Of a stretch of 64,000 nt of DNA, positions 26,235-34,104 are shown one piece after another. The stretch lies in assembly GCF_008121495.1 (NCBI RefSeq), contig NZ_CP043051.1, forward strand, positions 1 through 64,000. The letters are read 5' to 3'. The position numbers were made by a program, and so were the translations under genes. Source of the DNA: Mediterraneibacter gnavus ATCC 29149 (GTDB lineage: Bacteria; Bacillota; Clostridia; Lachnospirales; Lachnospiraceae). Every line of letters begins with the position of its first letter. Position 1 is the stretch's first letter. The notes below the pieces were generated by a model. It did not search any database, was not told the DNA's origin, and saw only the letters and a list, made by a program, of their open reading frames with translations.

Positions 26235-26263
26235 ATTATATGTTTATTTTAAACAATTTTCAA
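26235..26263 (-). promoter_or_regulatory. cstA promoter
   Basis: TTGAAA (26258-26263), 17-base spacer and TATAAT (26235-26240) on the minus strand. Confidence 0.75.
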
Positions 26264-26300
26264 TAGTTTCCTTCTACTTTTTATTACATTTTTTACATTT

Positions 26301-28115
26301 TCAAACCCGGAATTTTTTCTTAATTTCCCGAACGAACGATTTTCCACGAAAAACTACGATTCCGGCCAGCAACAGAATGCTGATTCCTGTACAAAGTAAA
26401 GACGGATACCGGATCCGGACTGCCCCTGCTGCCAGAAGAATTCCCGGAATACATCCAAAGGCGCCGATCTGAACAAGATAAAACAAGTATTCGTTTTCCT
26501 CCAGCCTGCACACCCTTGCGACCACTGTCATTGCTGCAAGAATGACCAGCGATGCAAGCGGGAGTACAAAATCCACTGCCCATCCATGCCATCCGGTAAA
26601 AACGTCCCACAAAAGCCCCGCTGCCGATATGAGCAGAAGCTGCCACATTCCATTTTTCAGAAGGTTCCTGCGCTTTTTATAGCCTACCATTACAAACAGC
26701 CAGGTACAAAGTACTCCCCCGCTCACAAAGCCTGCCCACAAAAATCCGGAAGGAAGCATCAGATTGACCACCCAGCTGATCACAACCGCAGCAATACACA
26801 AAAACGTAAAAATCTGCATACTCTTCTGCATCAGTCCCAGCTTCTTTTCCTGATATCCGGGGAAGTCATTCTCTTGTTCTGTAACGTGAATCCCTTCCTC
26901 TTTTAAGATCCGCAGAAAATTCCGCTGGATATTATGACTCAGTATTTTCGAGGTGATCCCTACTCTCATTTTATCCCCGTAAGAGCAGGAGCACATCTGC
27001 AGTTTGTCCGTACTTGTAAAAAATCCAAACGAATCCACATAGGTCTCAAACACATCCGGAAGCTGGATTTTTCCGATATTGGAATAAATCGCGGAAATAC
27101 TTCTCCCGCCAAGCGTCGTTCCAGCCAGCAAAAACAGGTTTTTAATCTCCAGAGGCACGGCCCGAAGCAGAGGATTTTTTTCCAGACGGACAAGCCGGTT
27201 CATATTGTCTGCAATCCGCTCTTTTACAAGTTCTGTTCGAAAGACATGCTGCAGATTCTGCAAAACTTCCTCAAATCTCGTATTTTCTTCAAACACCTGA
27301 CCAGCTTCAATCCAACCAAAAAAGTTCGTCATGGAATAGGAGGGAAAATAATTTCTCAGATTCACCGGCACCATCAGAGTGACCGGCTTTTTCATCTGAC
27401 TTCTCGGCATCTCCTCGTGAATCGCACAAAGCAGTGCGGCAGAGAGAAATACCGTGACTGACACCCCGTATGATTTTGCCTTTCTGTATACTTCTTTCGC
27501 GGAAAGAACCACCTCTAAAACAGACATCTCCTCCTGCTCCAGCCTTTCCCCCTTCAGCTGGAATGCAGGTCTGCTCTTTTTGACACTGCCATAATCTGAT
27601 TTTGAATAATACTGCGAAAAGCTGTCTTCTTCGTGATCACTGGCTGTGGAAATCTCTTCTTCTGAAACAGGCGGAAACTCCACCTGTGGATAGCAAATCA
27701 TCAGGTAATTCCGCACCAGTTCTTTTAAAAAATTCAGCGCTCCCGTCCCATCAGTCAGACAATGAAACACTTCCAGATTTATTTTCTTTTTATAATAAGA
27801 AACCTCAAACAGAAAGCTTTTCTGATCAGGCACATACAGTCCGCTGCAGGGCGGCCGATCTTCTGCCTTGACTTTTGGTTTTAAATTCCGCTGCTCCATA
27901 TAGAACCAGAACAGCCCTTTCCTGAGAACCGAACAATACAGCGGATACTTTTCCAGCGTACATTCCACTGCTTTTTGCAGAACTTCCTCTATGACATCCT
28001 CTTTCAGTTCACAATACAGCCGGAATACCCTGGTATCTTTCTTCCCGGTTGCTGCCGGAAATGCCTGTGCTGCATTATCCAGCTTTCTCCACTGTGAACG
28101 TTTCTTTTTCTGCAT
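26301..28115 (-). CDS. Condensation/acyltransferase-like protein with C-terminal membrane domain (DUF6320)
   Basis: A 604-residue protein. Residues about 1-430 resemble the condensation/alcohol O-acetyltransferase fold: the active-site motif HxxxDG is present as HCLTDG (H118, D122, G123) and a later DFGW-like element is replaced by DSFGFF near 365. The last 170 residues hold about five or six membrane helices and match the DUF6320 type of C-terminus. It is translationally close to an HSL-family esterase gene (two bases between stop and start), so the pair probably makes, transfers or removes an acyl group at the membrane. Substrate unknown. Confidence 0.75.
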   Translation of the reverse strand: MQKKKRSQWRKLDNAAQAFPAATGKKDTRVFRLYCELKEDVIEEVLQKAVECTLEKYPLYCSVLRKGLFWFYMEQRNLKPKVKAEDRPPCSGLYVPDQKSFLFEVSYYKKKINLEVFHCLTDGTGALNFLKELVRNYLMICYPQVEFPPVSEEEISTASDHEEDSFSQYYSKSDYGSVKKSRPAFQLKGERLEQEEMSVLEVVLSAKEVYRKAKSYGVSVTVFLSAALLCAIHEEMPRSQMKKPVTLMVPVNLRNYFPSYSMTNFFGWIEAGQVFEENTRFEEVLQNLQHVFRTELVKERIADNMNRLVRLEKNPLLRAVPLEIKNLFLLAGTTLGGRSISAIYSNIGKIQLPDVFETYVDSFGFFTSTDKLQMCSCSYGDKMRVGITSKILSHNIQRNFLRILKEEGIHVTEQENDFPGYQEKKLGLMQKSMQIFTFLCIAAVVISWVVNLMLPSGFLWAGFVSGGVLCTWLFVMVGYKKRRNLLKNGMWQLLLISAAGLLWDVFTGWHGWAVDFVLPLASLVILAAMTVVARVCRLEENEYLFYLVQIGAFGCIPGILLAAGAVRIRYPSLLCTGISILLLAGIVVFRGKSFVREIKKKFRV

Positions 28116-28117
28116 CG

Positions 28118-29041
28118 TTACCCCTCCCGTAAAAAATGGTCAATATACGCAAAACTCTCTTCCACATGAAGTCTTGAAACTCCAAGTGCAAAATACCCGT
28201 GAAATGCCCCTGCGATTCGATAGCATGTCACCTTATTTCCGGCTTCTTTCAGTCTTTTGGCATAATCCTCGCCCTCATCTCTAAGCGGATCAAACTCTGC
28301 ACTCAGCACCAGCGTTTCCGGCATATTTGTCAAATCTTCTGCAAGAACAGGCGCCACATACGGACTTTTTAAATCCTCCTGCTTCCCGATATAAAGCTGC
28401 AGATAGTCATGCATCTTTCCTCTGGTAAGCAGATATCCTTCTCCGTTCTCCCGAATCGAATCATATGCAGAATCCAGTGTGTAGCAGTTGTTTACTGCCG
28501 GGTAGACCAAAATTTGCTTATGAATTGAAAATTCCCCGCGGTCTCTTGCCAGCAGACACAACGCCGCCGCCAGATTTCCTCCGGAGCTGTCTCCCATAAC
28601 AGAAATCTGTCCCGGCTCAATCTTTGGAAAGATTTTCCCCTGATACAGTGCCCTTGCAGCCAGATAACAATCCTCAAGCCCTGCCGGAAACGGATACTCC
28701 GGTGCCAGGCGATATTCTACAGATATGATGGTCTTGTCAACAGATTTTGATAGCATACTGCAGATTCTGTCATATGTTTCTACACTCTCTGTAGACCATC
28801 CTCCTCCATGGATAAAAAAAATCGCGGAGGAAATCTCTTCTTTCTGCCTTTTTGTCTCTTCTGATGGGAAATATAATCTCAAAGGAATCTTCCCACACTC
28901 TGTTTTTATCACAATATCTTCTTTCTCCACCCAGAGATGAAGCGGATCTAATTTTTTTAGATTTGCCAGTTTTCTGGCTGTATTTATCTCAATATTCTGG
29001 TTTGAAAATGCTGCCAGAACTGTCTGTATTACCTGATTCAT
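28118..29041 (-). CDS. Alpha/beta hydrolase of the hormone-sensitive lipase family
   Basis: A 307-residue esterase. The oxyanion-hole motif HGGG(W) lies near residue 78, the nucleophile elbow GDSSGG near 150, and the catalytic Asp (SAEFDPLRDEG) and His (AGAFHGY) are both present near the C-terminus. ATG at 29041 is chosen because GGAGAATG precedes it; the longer frame begins with TTG inside the upstream intergenic hairpins. It is the first gene of a two-gene unit with the condensation-like membrane protein. Natural substrate unknown; short acyl esters are typical of the family. Confidence 0.9.
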   Translation of the reverse strand: MNQVIQTVLAAFSNQNIEINTARKLANLKKLDPLHLWVEKEDIVIKTECGKIPLRLYFPSEETKRQKEEISSAIFFIHGGGWSTESVETYDRICSMLSKSVDKTIISVEYRLAPEYPFPAGLEDCYLAARALYQGKIFPKIEPGQISVMGDSSGGNLAAALCLLARDRGEFSIHKQILVYPAVNNCYTLDSAYDSIRENGEGYLLTRGKMHDYLQLYIGKQEDLKSPYVAPVLAEDLTNMPETLVLSAEFDPLRDEGEDYAKRLKEAGNKVTCYRIAGAFHGYFALGVSRLHVEESFAYIDHFLREG

Positions 29042-29104
29042 AAATTGCCATTCTCCGTTACTGTATGAACAGTCACTATTCTCCTGTTGTATTTCTGAAC
29101 TTTT

Positions 29105-29113
29105 ATTATAGCA
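29105..29113 (-). promoter_or_regulatory. Extended -10 promoter of the esterase operon
   Basis: TGC followed by a perfect TATAAT (minus strand) makes an extended -10 element; no good -35 hexamer is visible 17 bases upstream. Confidence 0.5.
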
Positions 29114-29116
29114 CAG

Positions 29117-29146
29117 AAAAAGGCGAATGCCATCCTGACTTTCGCC
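29117..29146 (-). terminator. Terminator of the glycerol dehydrogenase gene
   Basis: GGCGAA and TTCGCC pair across a 13-base loop on the minus strand and are followed by TTTTT. Confidence 0.65.
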
Positions 29147-29178
29147 ATGGACTGCATCCGCCGTCATTTTTTCTGACC

Positions 29179-29214
29179 AGTACAACGAATACTAAGTTTC
29201 TGCTATGTTGTACT
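29179..29214. repeat. Inverted repeat AGTACAAC...GTTGTACT
   Basis: Two perfect 8-base arms separated by 20 bases lie between the glycerol dehydrogenase stop and its terminator. It may be an operator or an RNA hairpin in the 3' untranslated region; nothing else identifies it. Confidence 0.45.
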
Positions 29215-29224
29215 AGATACAAGC

Positions 29225-30322
29225 TTACTCTCCGAGAAAATAATGTCCGTATGCATCTGCCGCCTTGATCGCATCTGCCACTTTCTTCGGTGTCACTTCA
29301 AACGGCATATTGTGCAGAGTATCTGTCTCGGCACAGGCTGCCTCTGCCACTTTCATCAACTGTTCTTCCGTAATCTTACCTGCTCCCAGCTGTTCCAGTG
29401 TAACCGGAAGTCCACATTCGATGCAGAAGTCGATCACCTGCTGCAGCTCTTCTGACGGAATGTTCTCAAGCACCAGCTGCGTGATCGTTCCAAATGCCAC
29501 TTTCTCTCCATGGTACATATGATGACATTCTTCGAGTACTGTCAGACCATTGTGAATCGCATGTGCTCCTGCAAGACCACCACTTTCAAAGCCAATTCCG
29601 GACAGCAGTGTATTTGCCTCGATCACTTTTTCCACTGCTTCTGTACAGGCATCTGCTTCCAGTGCAAGCTTCGCCTTCACGCCTTCCTCCATCAGCGTAT
29701 CAAAACACAATTTTGCAAGAGCCATAGCTGCCCCGGTAATCTTTCCGCCTGCACAGGATGCGGCATCTGATCTCTGACATGCTCTTGCTTCAAAATAAGT
29801 TGCAAGAGCATCTCCCATTCCGGCAACGGTAAGGCGAACCGGTGATTCTGCAATAATCTCTGTATCCATCATGACCATATCCGGATTGGACGGCAGGAAC
29901 AAATACTCCTCAAACACACCTTCTTCTGTATAAATTACAGAAAGTGCGCTGCACGGTGCATCTGTAGATGCGATCGTCGGACAGATCAGAACCGGCGTCT
30001 TTTCATAATATGCCACTGCCTTTGCAGTATCAAAAATCTTACCTCCGCCGATACCGATCACAACATCACACGCTTCTTTTTTCACGATTTCTCCAAGACG
30101 TTTGATTTCTTTTTTACTGCATTCACCATTGAAGTAATCAAAAACATATCCACATTCTTTTCCTTCAAAACTTTTCTCCACCATTGCTCCGATTCGCTTG
30201 TATCCCCCCTTGCTGATTAGGATCAGAGCCTTCTTTCCATAATTCTGAGCATATTCTCCCAGTTTTTTCATCTCTCCTGCGCCCTGCACATATTTTCCCG
30301 GGCTGATCAATACCTTTGCCAT
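29225..30322 (-). CDS. gldA: Glycerol dehydrogenase
   Basis: A 365-residue iron/zinc-dependent alcohol dehydrogenase of the GldA type, oxidising glycerol to dihydroxyacetone with NAD+. The NAD-binding segment GIGGGKIFDTAKAVA lies near residue 92, PTIASTDAPCSALSV near 115, and the metal ligands include Asp in the SPVRLTVAGMGDAL stretch and two histidines in GAHAIHNG and MYHGEKVAFG. ATG at 30322 follows GGAGGAATTGACA. The gene appears monocistronic, flanked by its own terminator; no dihydroxyacetone kinase gene is nearby. Confidence 0.95.
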   Translation of the reverse strand: MAKVLISPGKYVQGAGEMKKLGEYAQNYGKKALILISKGGYKRIGAMVEKSFEGKECGYVFDYFNGECSKKEIKRLGEIVKKEACDVVIGIGGGKIFDTAKAVAYYEKTPVLICPTIASTDAPCSALSVIYTEEGVFEEYLFLPSNPDMVMMDTEIIAESPVRLTVAGMGDALATYFEARACQRSDAASCAGGKITGAAMALAKLCFDTLMEEGVKAKLALEADACTEAVEKVIEANTLLSGIGFESGGLAGAHAIHNGLTVLEECHHMYHGEKVAFGTITQLVLENIPSEELQQVIDFCIECGLPVTLEQLGAGKITEEQLMKVAEAACAETDTLHNMPFEVTPKKVADAIKAADAYGHYFLGE

Positions 30323-30617
30323 TGTCAATTCCTCCTGTCATCATTTGCTGTAATTCTTTTGTTAATATTTTATCACTAAATGCAGTGGAACGGCTACTGT
30401 TTTTTTATATTTTTCTGTTGCCAGTATATCACTATGCCCAAATAATTTTATTCCATTCGGTATTTGAATGAACTATAATGATGATATGAATGATTTTGTG
30501 GTTATCAGATGAAAATCGGAAAGCCGATTCAATAGATTTCAGTTTCTCTGTGAGCAATTCCGTGGAAAGTTGACCCACAAATAACATGATTTGATTTTTC
30601 AGAAAAGGAGACAACTT

Positions 30618-31079
30618 ATGAACATTCGCCTACTGATCCCAGAGGATTATCCTGTGATTGATTCTTATATGCAGGAGCTTCACGACCTTCATGTTCAGGG
30701 ACGCCCTGATTTATTTATTCCTGCAAGTCACACTTATTCAGAAGCCGACTTCCGTGAAATAACAACCGACGGCAATCACATAGCTCTTGCAATGACAGAC
30801 GACCATTTTATCGTCGGTTTTATCATTGCCGCGCTCCGGACCAAAAGCAATATGGTGACCGGAACACTCATCGCATATGTAGATGATATGTTTGTACACC
30901 CTTCTTACCGTGGTCAGAAAATCGCAACGACTCTTTTTCATAAAATGGAACGAAGAGCAAAAAAACTCGGAGCCACAAGAATCGATCTGATGGTATGGGA
31001 ATTCAATGAATCTGCACAGAAATTATACCGATCACTGGGTATGATCCCTCAGAGGTATATTTTAGAAAAATTACTGTAA
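30618..31079 (+). CDS. GNAT-family N-acetyltransferase
   Basis: A 153-residue single-domain acetyltransferase. The acetyl-CoA binding motif A is visible as VHPSYRGQKIATTLFHKME near residue 95, and the C-terminal strand-helix ends in YRSLGM, typical of GNATs. ATG at 30618 follows AAAAGGAG. The substrate is not predictable from sequence. The 289-base gap upstream contains a weak promoter (TTCCAT, 17 bases, TATAAT near 30472) and no other feature I can support. The gene converges with the Uma2 gene, 11 bases apart. Confidence 0.88.
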   Translation: MNIRLLIPEDYPVIDSYMQELHDLHVQGRPDLFIPASHTYSEADFREITTDGNHIALAMTDDHFIVGFIIAALRTKSNMVTGTLIAYVDDMFVHPSYRGQKIATTLFHKMERRAKKLGATRIDLMVWEFNESAQKLYRSLGMIPQRYILEKLL

Positions 31080-31090
31080 TCAGGAGTCAA

Positions 31091-31885
31091 TCACTCCTGA
31101 TACAAAAACTTTACAGACTCATATATTTCGGAAAAATCAATCTCACATTCCCCCTGGAATATTCCCACAGGTACACGATTTTCAAATCCATAGACAACCG
31201 GAAGTTCTTCATTTTCCAGATCATACACTACAACTTTTTTCTTATCCGGGTCGATAAGCCAGTATTCCCTGACTCCCGCTGCCGCATATTTGCTATGTTT
31301 GATATTCATATCAATTTTTCTTGTAGCAGGGGACAAGATTTCCATAATCAGATCCGGAGCTCCATACACATGTGTCGGAACTATTTTCTCACGGTCACAT
31401 ACCACCAAAACGTCCGGCTGTACCATTGTCTTTTCATCACAATCAAGCTGTACATCTACCGGTGCAGAAAAAACCATGCATGCTCCCTTCTTTTGGCTGA
31501 TGAAAGCATGAAACCGTACACTGATTTCCAAGCTGATCTTCTGATGAATAATTGTAGGCGCAGACATATCATAGATCACACCATCAATCAACTCTACTCG
31601 TCTTTCATCCGGAAGTTGATAGTAATCCTCAAGAGTACACTCTCGACTTTTTTTTGATATTCCATATTCCATCTTCGATTCGCACACATAAGAAAAGCCC
31701 CTATCAGAGTCTCTTTTATTCTCAAATACAGATTCTATTTGTTTCAGTATATCCTGGCTGAATACTTCCTCATTGTCATGGAAAATCTTTTGCACCGTTT
31801 CCAAAGAGACTCCTGATAGCTCCGATAGCTGCTCACAACTATAGCCAAACTGCTGTCTTTTTCGCCTCATTTGTTCGACTGTCAC
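31091..31885 (-). CDS. Uma2-family (PD-(D/E)XK) protein with N-terminal HTH
   Basis: A 264-residue protein. Residues 1-55 look like an XRE-type helix-turn-helix (YSCEQLSELSGVSLETVQKI). Residues about 80-264 form a Uma2/DUF820 domain: GVIYDMSAP, then the PD-(D/E)XK core with VQPDVLVVCD and DLIMEILSPAT, and the C-terminal KYAAAGVREYWLIDP. Uma2 proteins are restriction-like nuclease folds of unsettled role, best known from cyanobacteria; an HTH fused in front is less usual. It has its own promoter. Nuclease activity is family-based inference. Confidence 0.88.
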   Translation of the reverse strand: MTVEQMRRKRQQFGYSCEQLSELSGVSLETVQKIFHDNEEVFSQDILKQIESVFENKRDSDRGFSYVCESKMEYGISKKSRECTLEDYYQLPDERRVELIDGVIYDMSAPTIIHQKISLEISVRFHAFISQKKGACMVFSAPVDVQLDCDEKTMVQPDVLVVCDREKIVPTHVYGAPDLIMEILSPATRKIDMNIKHSKYAAAGVREYWLIDPDKKKVVVYDLENEELPVVYGFENRVPVGIFQGECEIDFSEIYESVKFLYQE

Positions 31886-31929
31886 ATGATCACCTCATTT
31901 CATAGATTCCAACAAGTTTTATTATTTTC

Positions 31930-31958
31930 ATTATACTGATAAAACAGAAAAAGCTCAA
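31930..31958 (-). promoter_or_regulatory. Promoter of the HTH-Uma2 gene
   Basis: TTGAGC (31953-31958), 17-base spacer and TATAAT (31930-31935) on the minus strand. Confidence 0.7.
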
Positions 31959-32002
31959 TCGTTTCTAAATTGTAAATGCCAACAACATAATCCCGTAAGA
32001 TT

Positions 32003-32491
32003 TCAGCGATATTTCTCCAGATATTCCCGGACCTTACGCACCGTCTTCGGGCTTTTCCCACCGGAATTCATCCCGATCACAACACCATCTTTTTCAGTCA
32101 CCGCAGGAAAATAAAAATCACACAGGGATTTGTCATCTGCAGTATTTACCAAAATCTTACGCATTCTGCACGCACTTACGATTTTTTGATTCAGCTCTCG
32201 GTCATCGGTCGCAGTCAGCACAATGTCTGCCCCATTCAAAAAATCAGATGTATCTTTCAGATCTTCTTCCAAAACTTTTCGAGAACTCCACACTGCCTGG
32301 GGCACTTCCTTTTTTTCCTCTTCTTTCAGAATGTCCTTCATTTCATCACAGATCTCAGGCGCTGTCACCTCAATGTGCTCTGCAAATTTTAACAGCGTAC
32401 GCACCCTTCTTGCCGCAATTTCCCCCCCGCCGATCACAAGAATCCTCTTTGTCGAAATATCCACAAACATCGGAAAATAATATCCGCCCAT
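32003..32491 (-). CDS. Precorrin-2 dehydrogenase (siroheme synthase N-terminal type)
   Basis: A 162-residue NAD-dependent enzyme oxidising precorrin-2 to sirohydrochlorin (sirohydrochlorin feeds both siroheme and, through CbiK, cobalamin). The Rossmann loop GGGEIAARR lies near residue 22 and the family stretch NTADDKSLCDFYFPA near 118. It lacks the ferrochelatase C-terminal and SUMT domains of full CysG. ATG at 32491 follows GGGAGAG; a longer frame overlaps cbiC. It is the last gene of the long cobalamin operon. Confidence 0.92.
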   Translation of the reverse strand: MGGYYFPMFVDISTKRILVIGGGEIAARRVRTLLKFAEHIEVTAPEICDEMKDILKEEEKKEVPQAVWSSRKVLEEDLKDTSDFLNGADIVLTATDDRELNQKIVSACRMRKILVNTADDKSLCDFYFPAVTEKDGVVIGMNSGGKSPKTVRKVREYLEKYR

Positions 32492-32507
32492 GCTCTTCTC
32501 TCCCTCG

Positions 32508-33149
32508 TCACTTCTTTTCATCCATCATATACAACAACGCATTGCAGATACATGCTGCGATATTGCTTCCGCCTTTTCGTCCTCTTGCCACGATATACGG
32601 TGTGTCGTTCAGTGACAGGATCAGTTCTTTTGACTGTACCACATTGACAAACCCCACCGGCACTCCAATGATCAGCTCGGGTTTTAATCTTCCTTCCTGA
32701 ATCATCTCATACAACCGGATCAGCGCAGTCGGCGCATTGCCAATGGCAAAGATCAGTTTTTTATCCAGCTTGGCCGCACGCTCCATGCTGGCAACCGCGC
32801 GCGTTGTTCCCTGTTCTTTTGCCATGTTTGCAGTCTCTTCGTCAGACATAAAACAGCACACTTCGCCTCCGTACTGTGCCAGTTTTTTCTTGTTGATCCC
32901 TGATTTTCCCATCTGCGTATCGGTCACGATCCACGCTCCGTCACGGATTGCATCCATTGCCCTTTGAACTGCGTCTTCTGAAAATTTCAGACTCTTTGCA
33001 TACTCAAAATCTGCGCTTGTATGAATACAGCGCTTTACGATCGGTTCTGTTCCCGGAATCAGACTGACCTCTCCCAGCTCTTCTGTAATGATCTCAAAAC
33101 TTCTTTTTTCAATATCCTGCGGCAATACATTTTCCAACTCTGTCTTCAT
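32508..33149 (-). CDS. cbiC: Cobalt-precorrin-8 methylmutase
   Basis: A 213-residue enzyme that shifts the C11 methyl group to C12, giving cobyrinate. The catalytic histidine sits in RCIHTSADFEYA (near residue 42), and GVPVGFVNVVQSK and RGRKGGSNIAAAICNAL-like C-terminal motifs are typical of CbiC. Length and start (good AAGGAG site) are normal. Lies between the short CobU-like gene and the precorrin-2 dehydrogenase gene. Confidence 0.96.
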   Translation of the reverse strand: MKTELENVLPQDIEKRSFEIITEELGEVSLIPGTEPIVKRCIHTSADFEYAKSLKFSEDAVQRAMDAIRDGAWIVTDTQMGKSGINKKKLAQYGGEVCCFMSDEETANMAKEQGTTRAVASMERAAKLDKKLIFAIGNAPTALIRLYEMIQEGRLKPELIIGVPVGFVNVVQSKELILSLNDTPYIVARGRKGGSNIAACICNALLYMMDEKK

Positions 33150-33165
33150 CTTTCTGTTCTCCTTC

Positions 33166-33546
33166 TCACTTGATCCTGGTCCCGATCCCGCACTGTACCC
33201 GATCTACCCGATCTGCACAGGCTGCAAGATTTGTACAGATTCTTCCCACAGCTTCTCTGTACTGTCTTTCAAACGCATCCACAGGAACCAGTCCGTATCC
33301 GACTTCCGCAGTCACTACGATCAGCTCAGGATTTTCCTGTAAAATCTGCTCTGCCAGATCCGTTGCATGCTCTGCTTTGTTTTCCCGGATCCAGCGCCTT
33401 ACAAATTCTTCAAAATGAACAATTCCCGAACAGGAAAAAATGTCTTTCAGGTCGCAGGATGCCCCGTCACTCCACACAAGGTTTGGATATACCTGTTTTG
33501 CATAGTCTGTTTTCCCCTGATAAGCTCCTCCGATTACCATTTTCAT
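33166..33546 (-). CDS. Short CobU-like P-loop protein
   Basis: A 126-residue protein related to the adenosylcobinamide kinase/guanylyltransferase family. It has a P-loop GGAYQGKT (residues 6-13) and, near the C-terminus, the CobU-type stretch VTAEVGYGLVPVD with a final LAACADRVDRV. It lacks about 55 residues of the middle, including the HR-rich segment that carries the histidine guanylylated in CobU. Its start overlaps the end of cobU by four bases, so they are translationally coupled. It may be a degenerate duplicate, a kinase-only form, or a partner subunit of CobU. Confidence 0.75.
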   Translation of the reverse strand: MKMVIGGAYQGKTDYAKQVYPNLVWSDGASCDLKDIFSCSGIVHFEEFVRRWIRENKAEHATDLAEQILQENPELIVVTAEVGYGLVPVDAFERQYREAVGRICTNLAACADRVDRVQCGIGTRIK

Positions 33547-34103
33547 CCCTTTTTCACCTCCACCGGTATTCCATAAACAACTTCTGTCACCTGATCTGCC
33601 ATTTTTGCCATCCGGCAGTTGATCGTTCCCAGTACGCTTAAGTATTCCTGCATTTCTTCGTCAGCCGGAGGCAGATCACAAAACACTTCATTTGTGACTG
33701 CCACAAGTCCCCGGCAGCGTTTTTCTAATTCCCGAATTCCTTCAAGAACGGCTTCCCTGGTCCGTTCTTTTGCGCCTGTATCCAAATACAACTCATTTGC
33801 GGTCAGATTCGACATACATTCCAGAAGTACACAGATTCCCTCTTCTGCCGCATCCGCGCGAAAACCCGGCTCGGTCTGAACCATCTTCTTAAGGTCTGTA
33901 AAACATTCCAACGTCTCAAATCCTTTTCCATTTCGCATCTGTCTGTGGCGCAGGATCTTTTGTTCTGTCTCTTTCCCATAAGGGACCATGGTTGCAATAT
34001 AATACAGATGACGGGAATTTGTCTTTTTTTTGAGCATACAAATCTGTTCTTCTGCATATGCGGATTTCCCGCTCCCACTTCCGCCTGTCACTACGTGAAA
34101 CAT
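33543..34103 (-). CDS. cobU: Adenosylcobinamide kinase/adenosylcobinamide-phosphate guanylyltransferase
   Basis: A 186-residue bifunctional enzyme that phosphorylates adenosylcobinamide and transfers GMP to it in nucleotide-loop assembly. The P-loop GGSGSGKS is at residues 7-14, the segment LRHRQMR with the candidate guanylylated histidine (H53) follows, then ECMSNLTANEL and the VTNEVFCDLPPAD stretch. Length matches CobU. A second, shorter homologue follows immediately downstream. Confidence 0.93.
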   Translation of the reverse strand: MFHVVTGGSGSGKSAYAEEQICMLKKKTNSRHLYYIATMVPYGKETEQKILRHRQMRNGKGFETLECFTDLKKMVQTEPGFRADAAEEGICVLLECMSNLTANELYLDTGAKERTREAVLEGIRELEKRCRGLVAVTNEVFCDLPPADEEMQEYLSVLGTINCRMAKMADQVTEVVYGIPVEVKKG

Positions 34104-34104
34104 T

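Noticed and set aside
30432-30614. Minus-strand ORF of 60 codons before the GNAT gene
   Set aside because: No ribosome binding site and no recognisable composition; it overlaps the GNAT promoter and start region.
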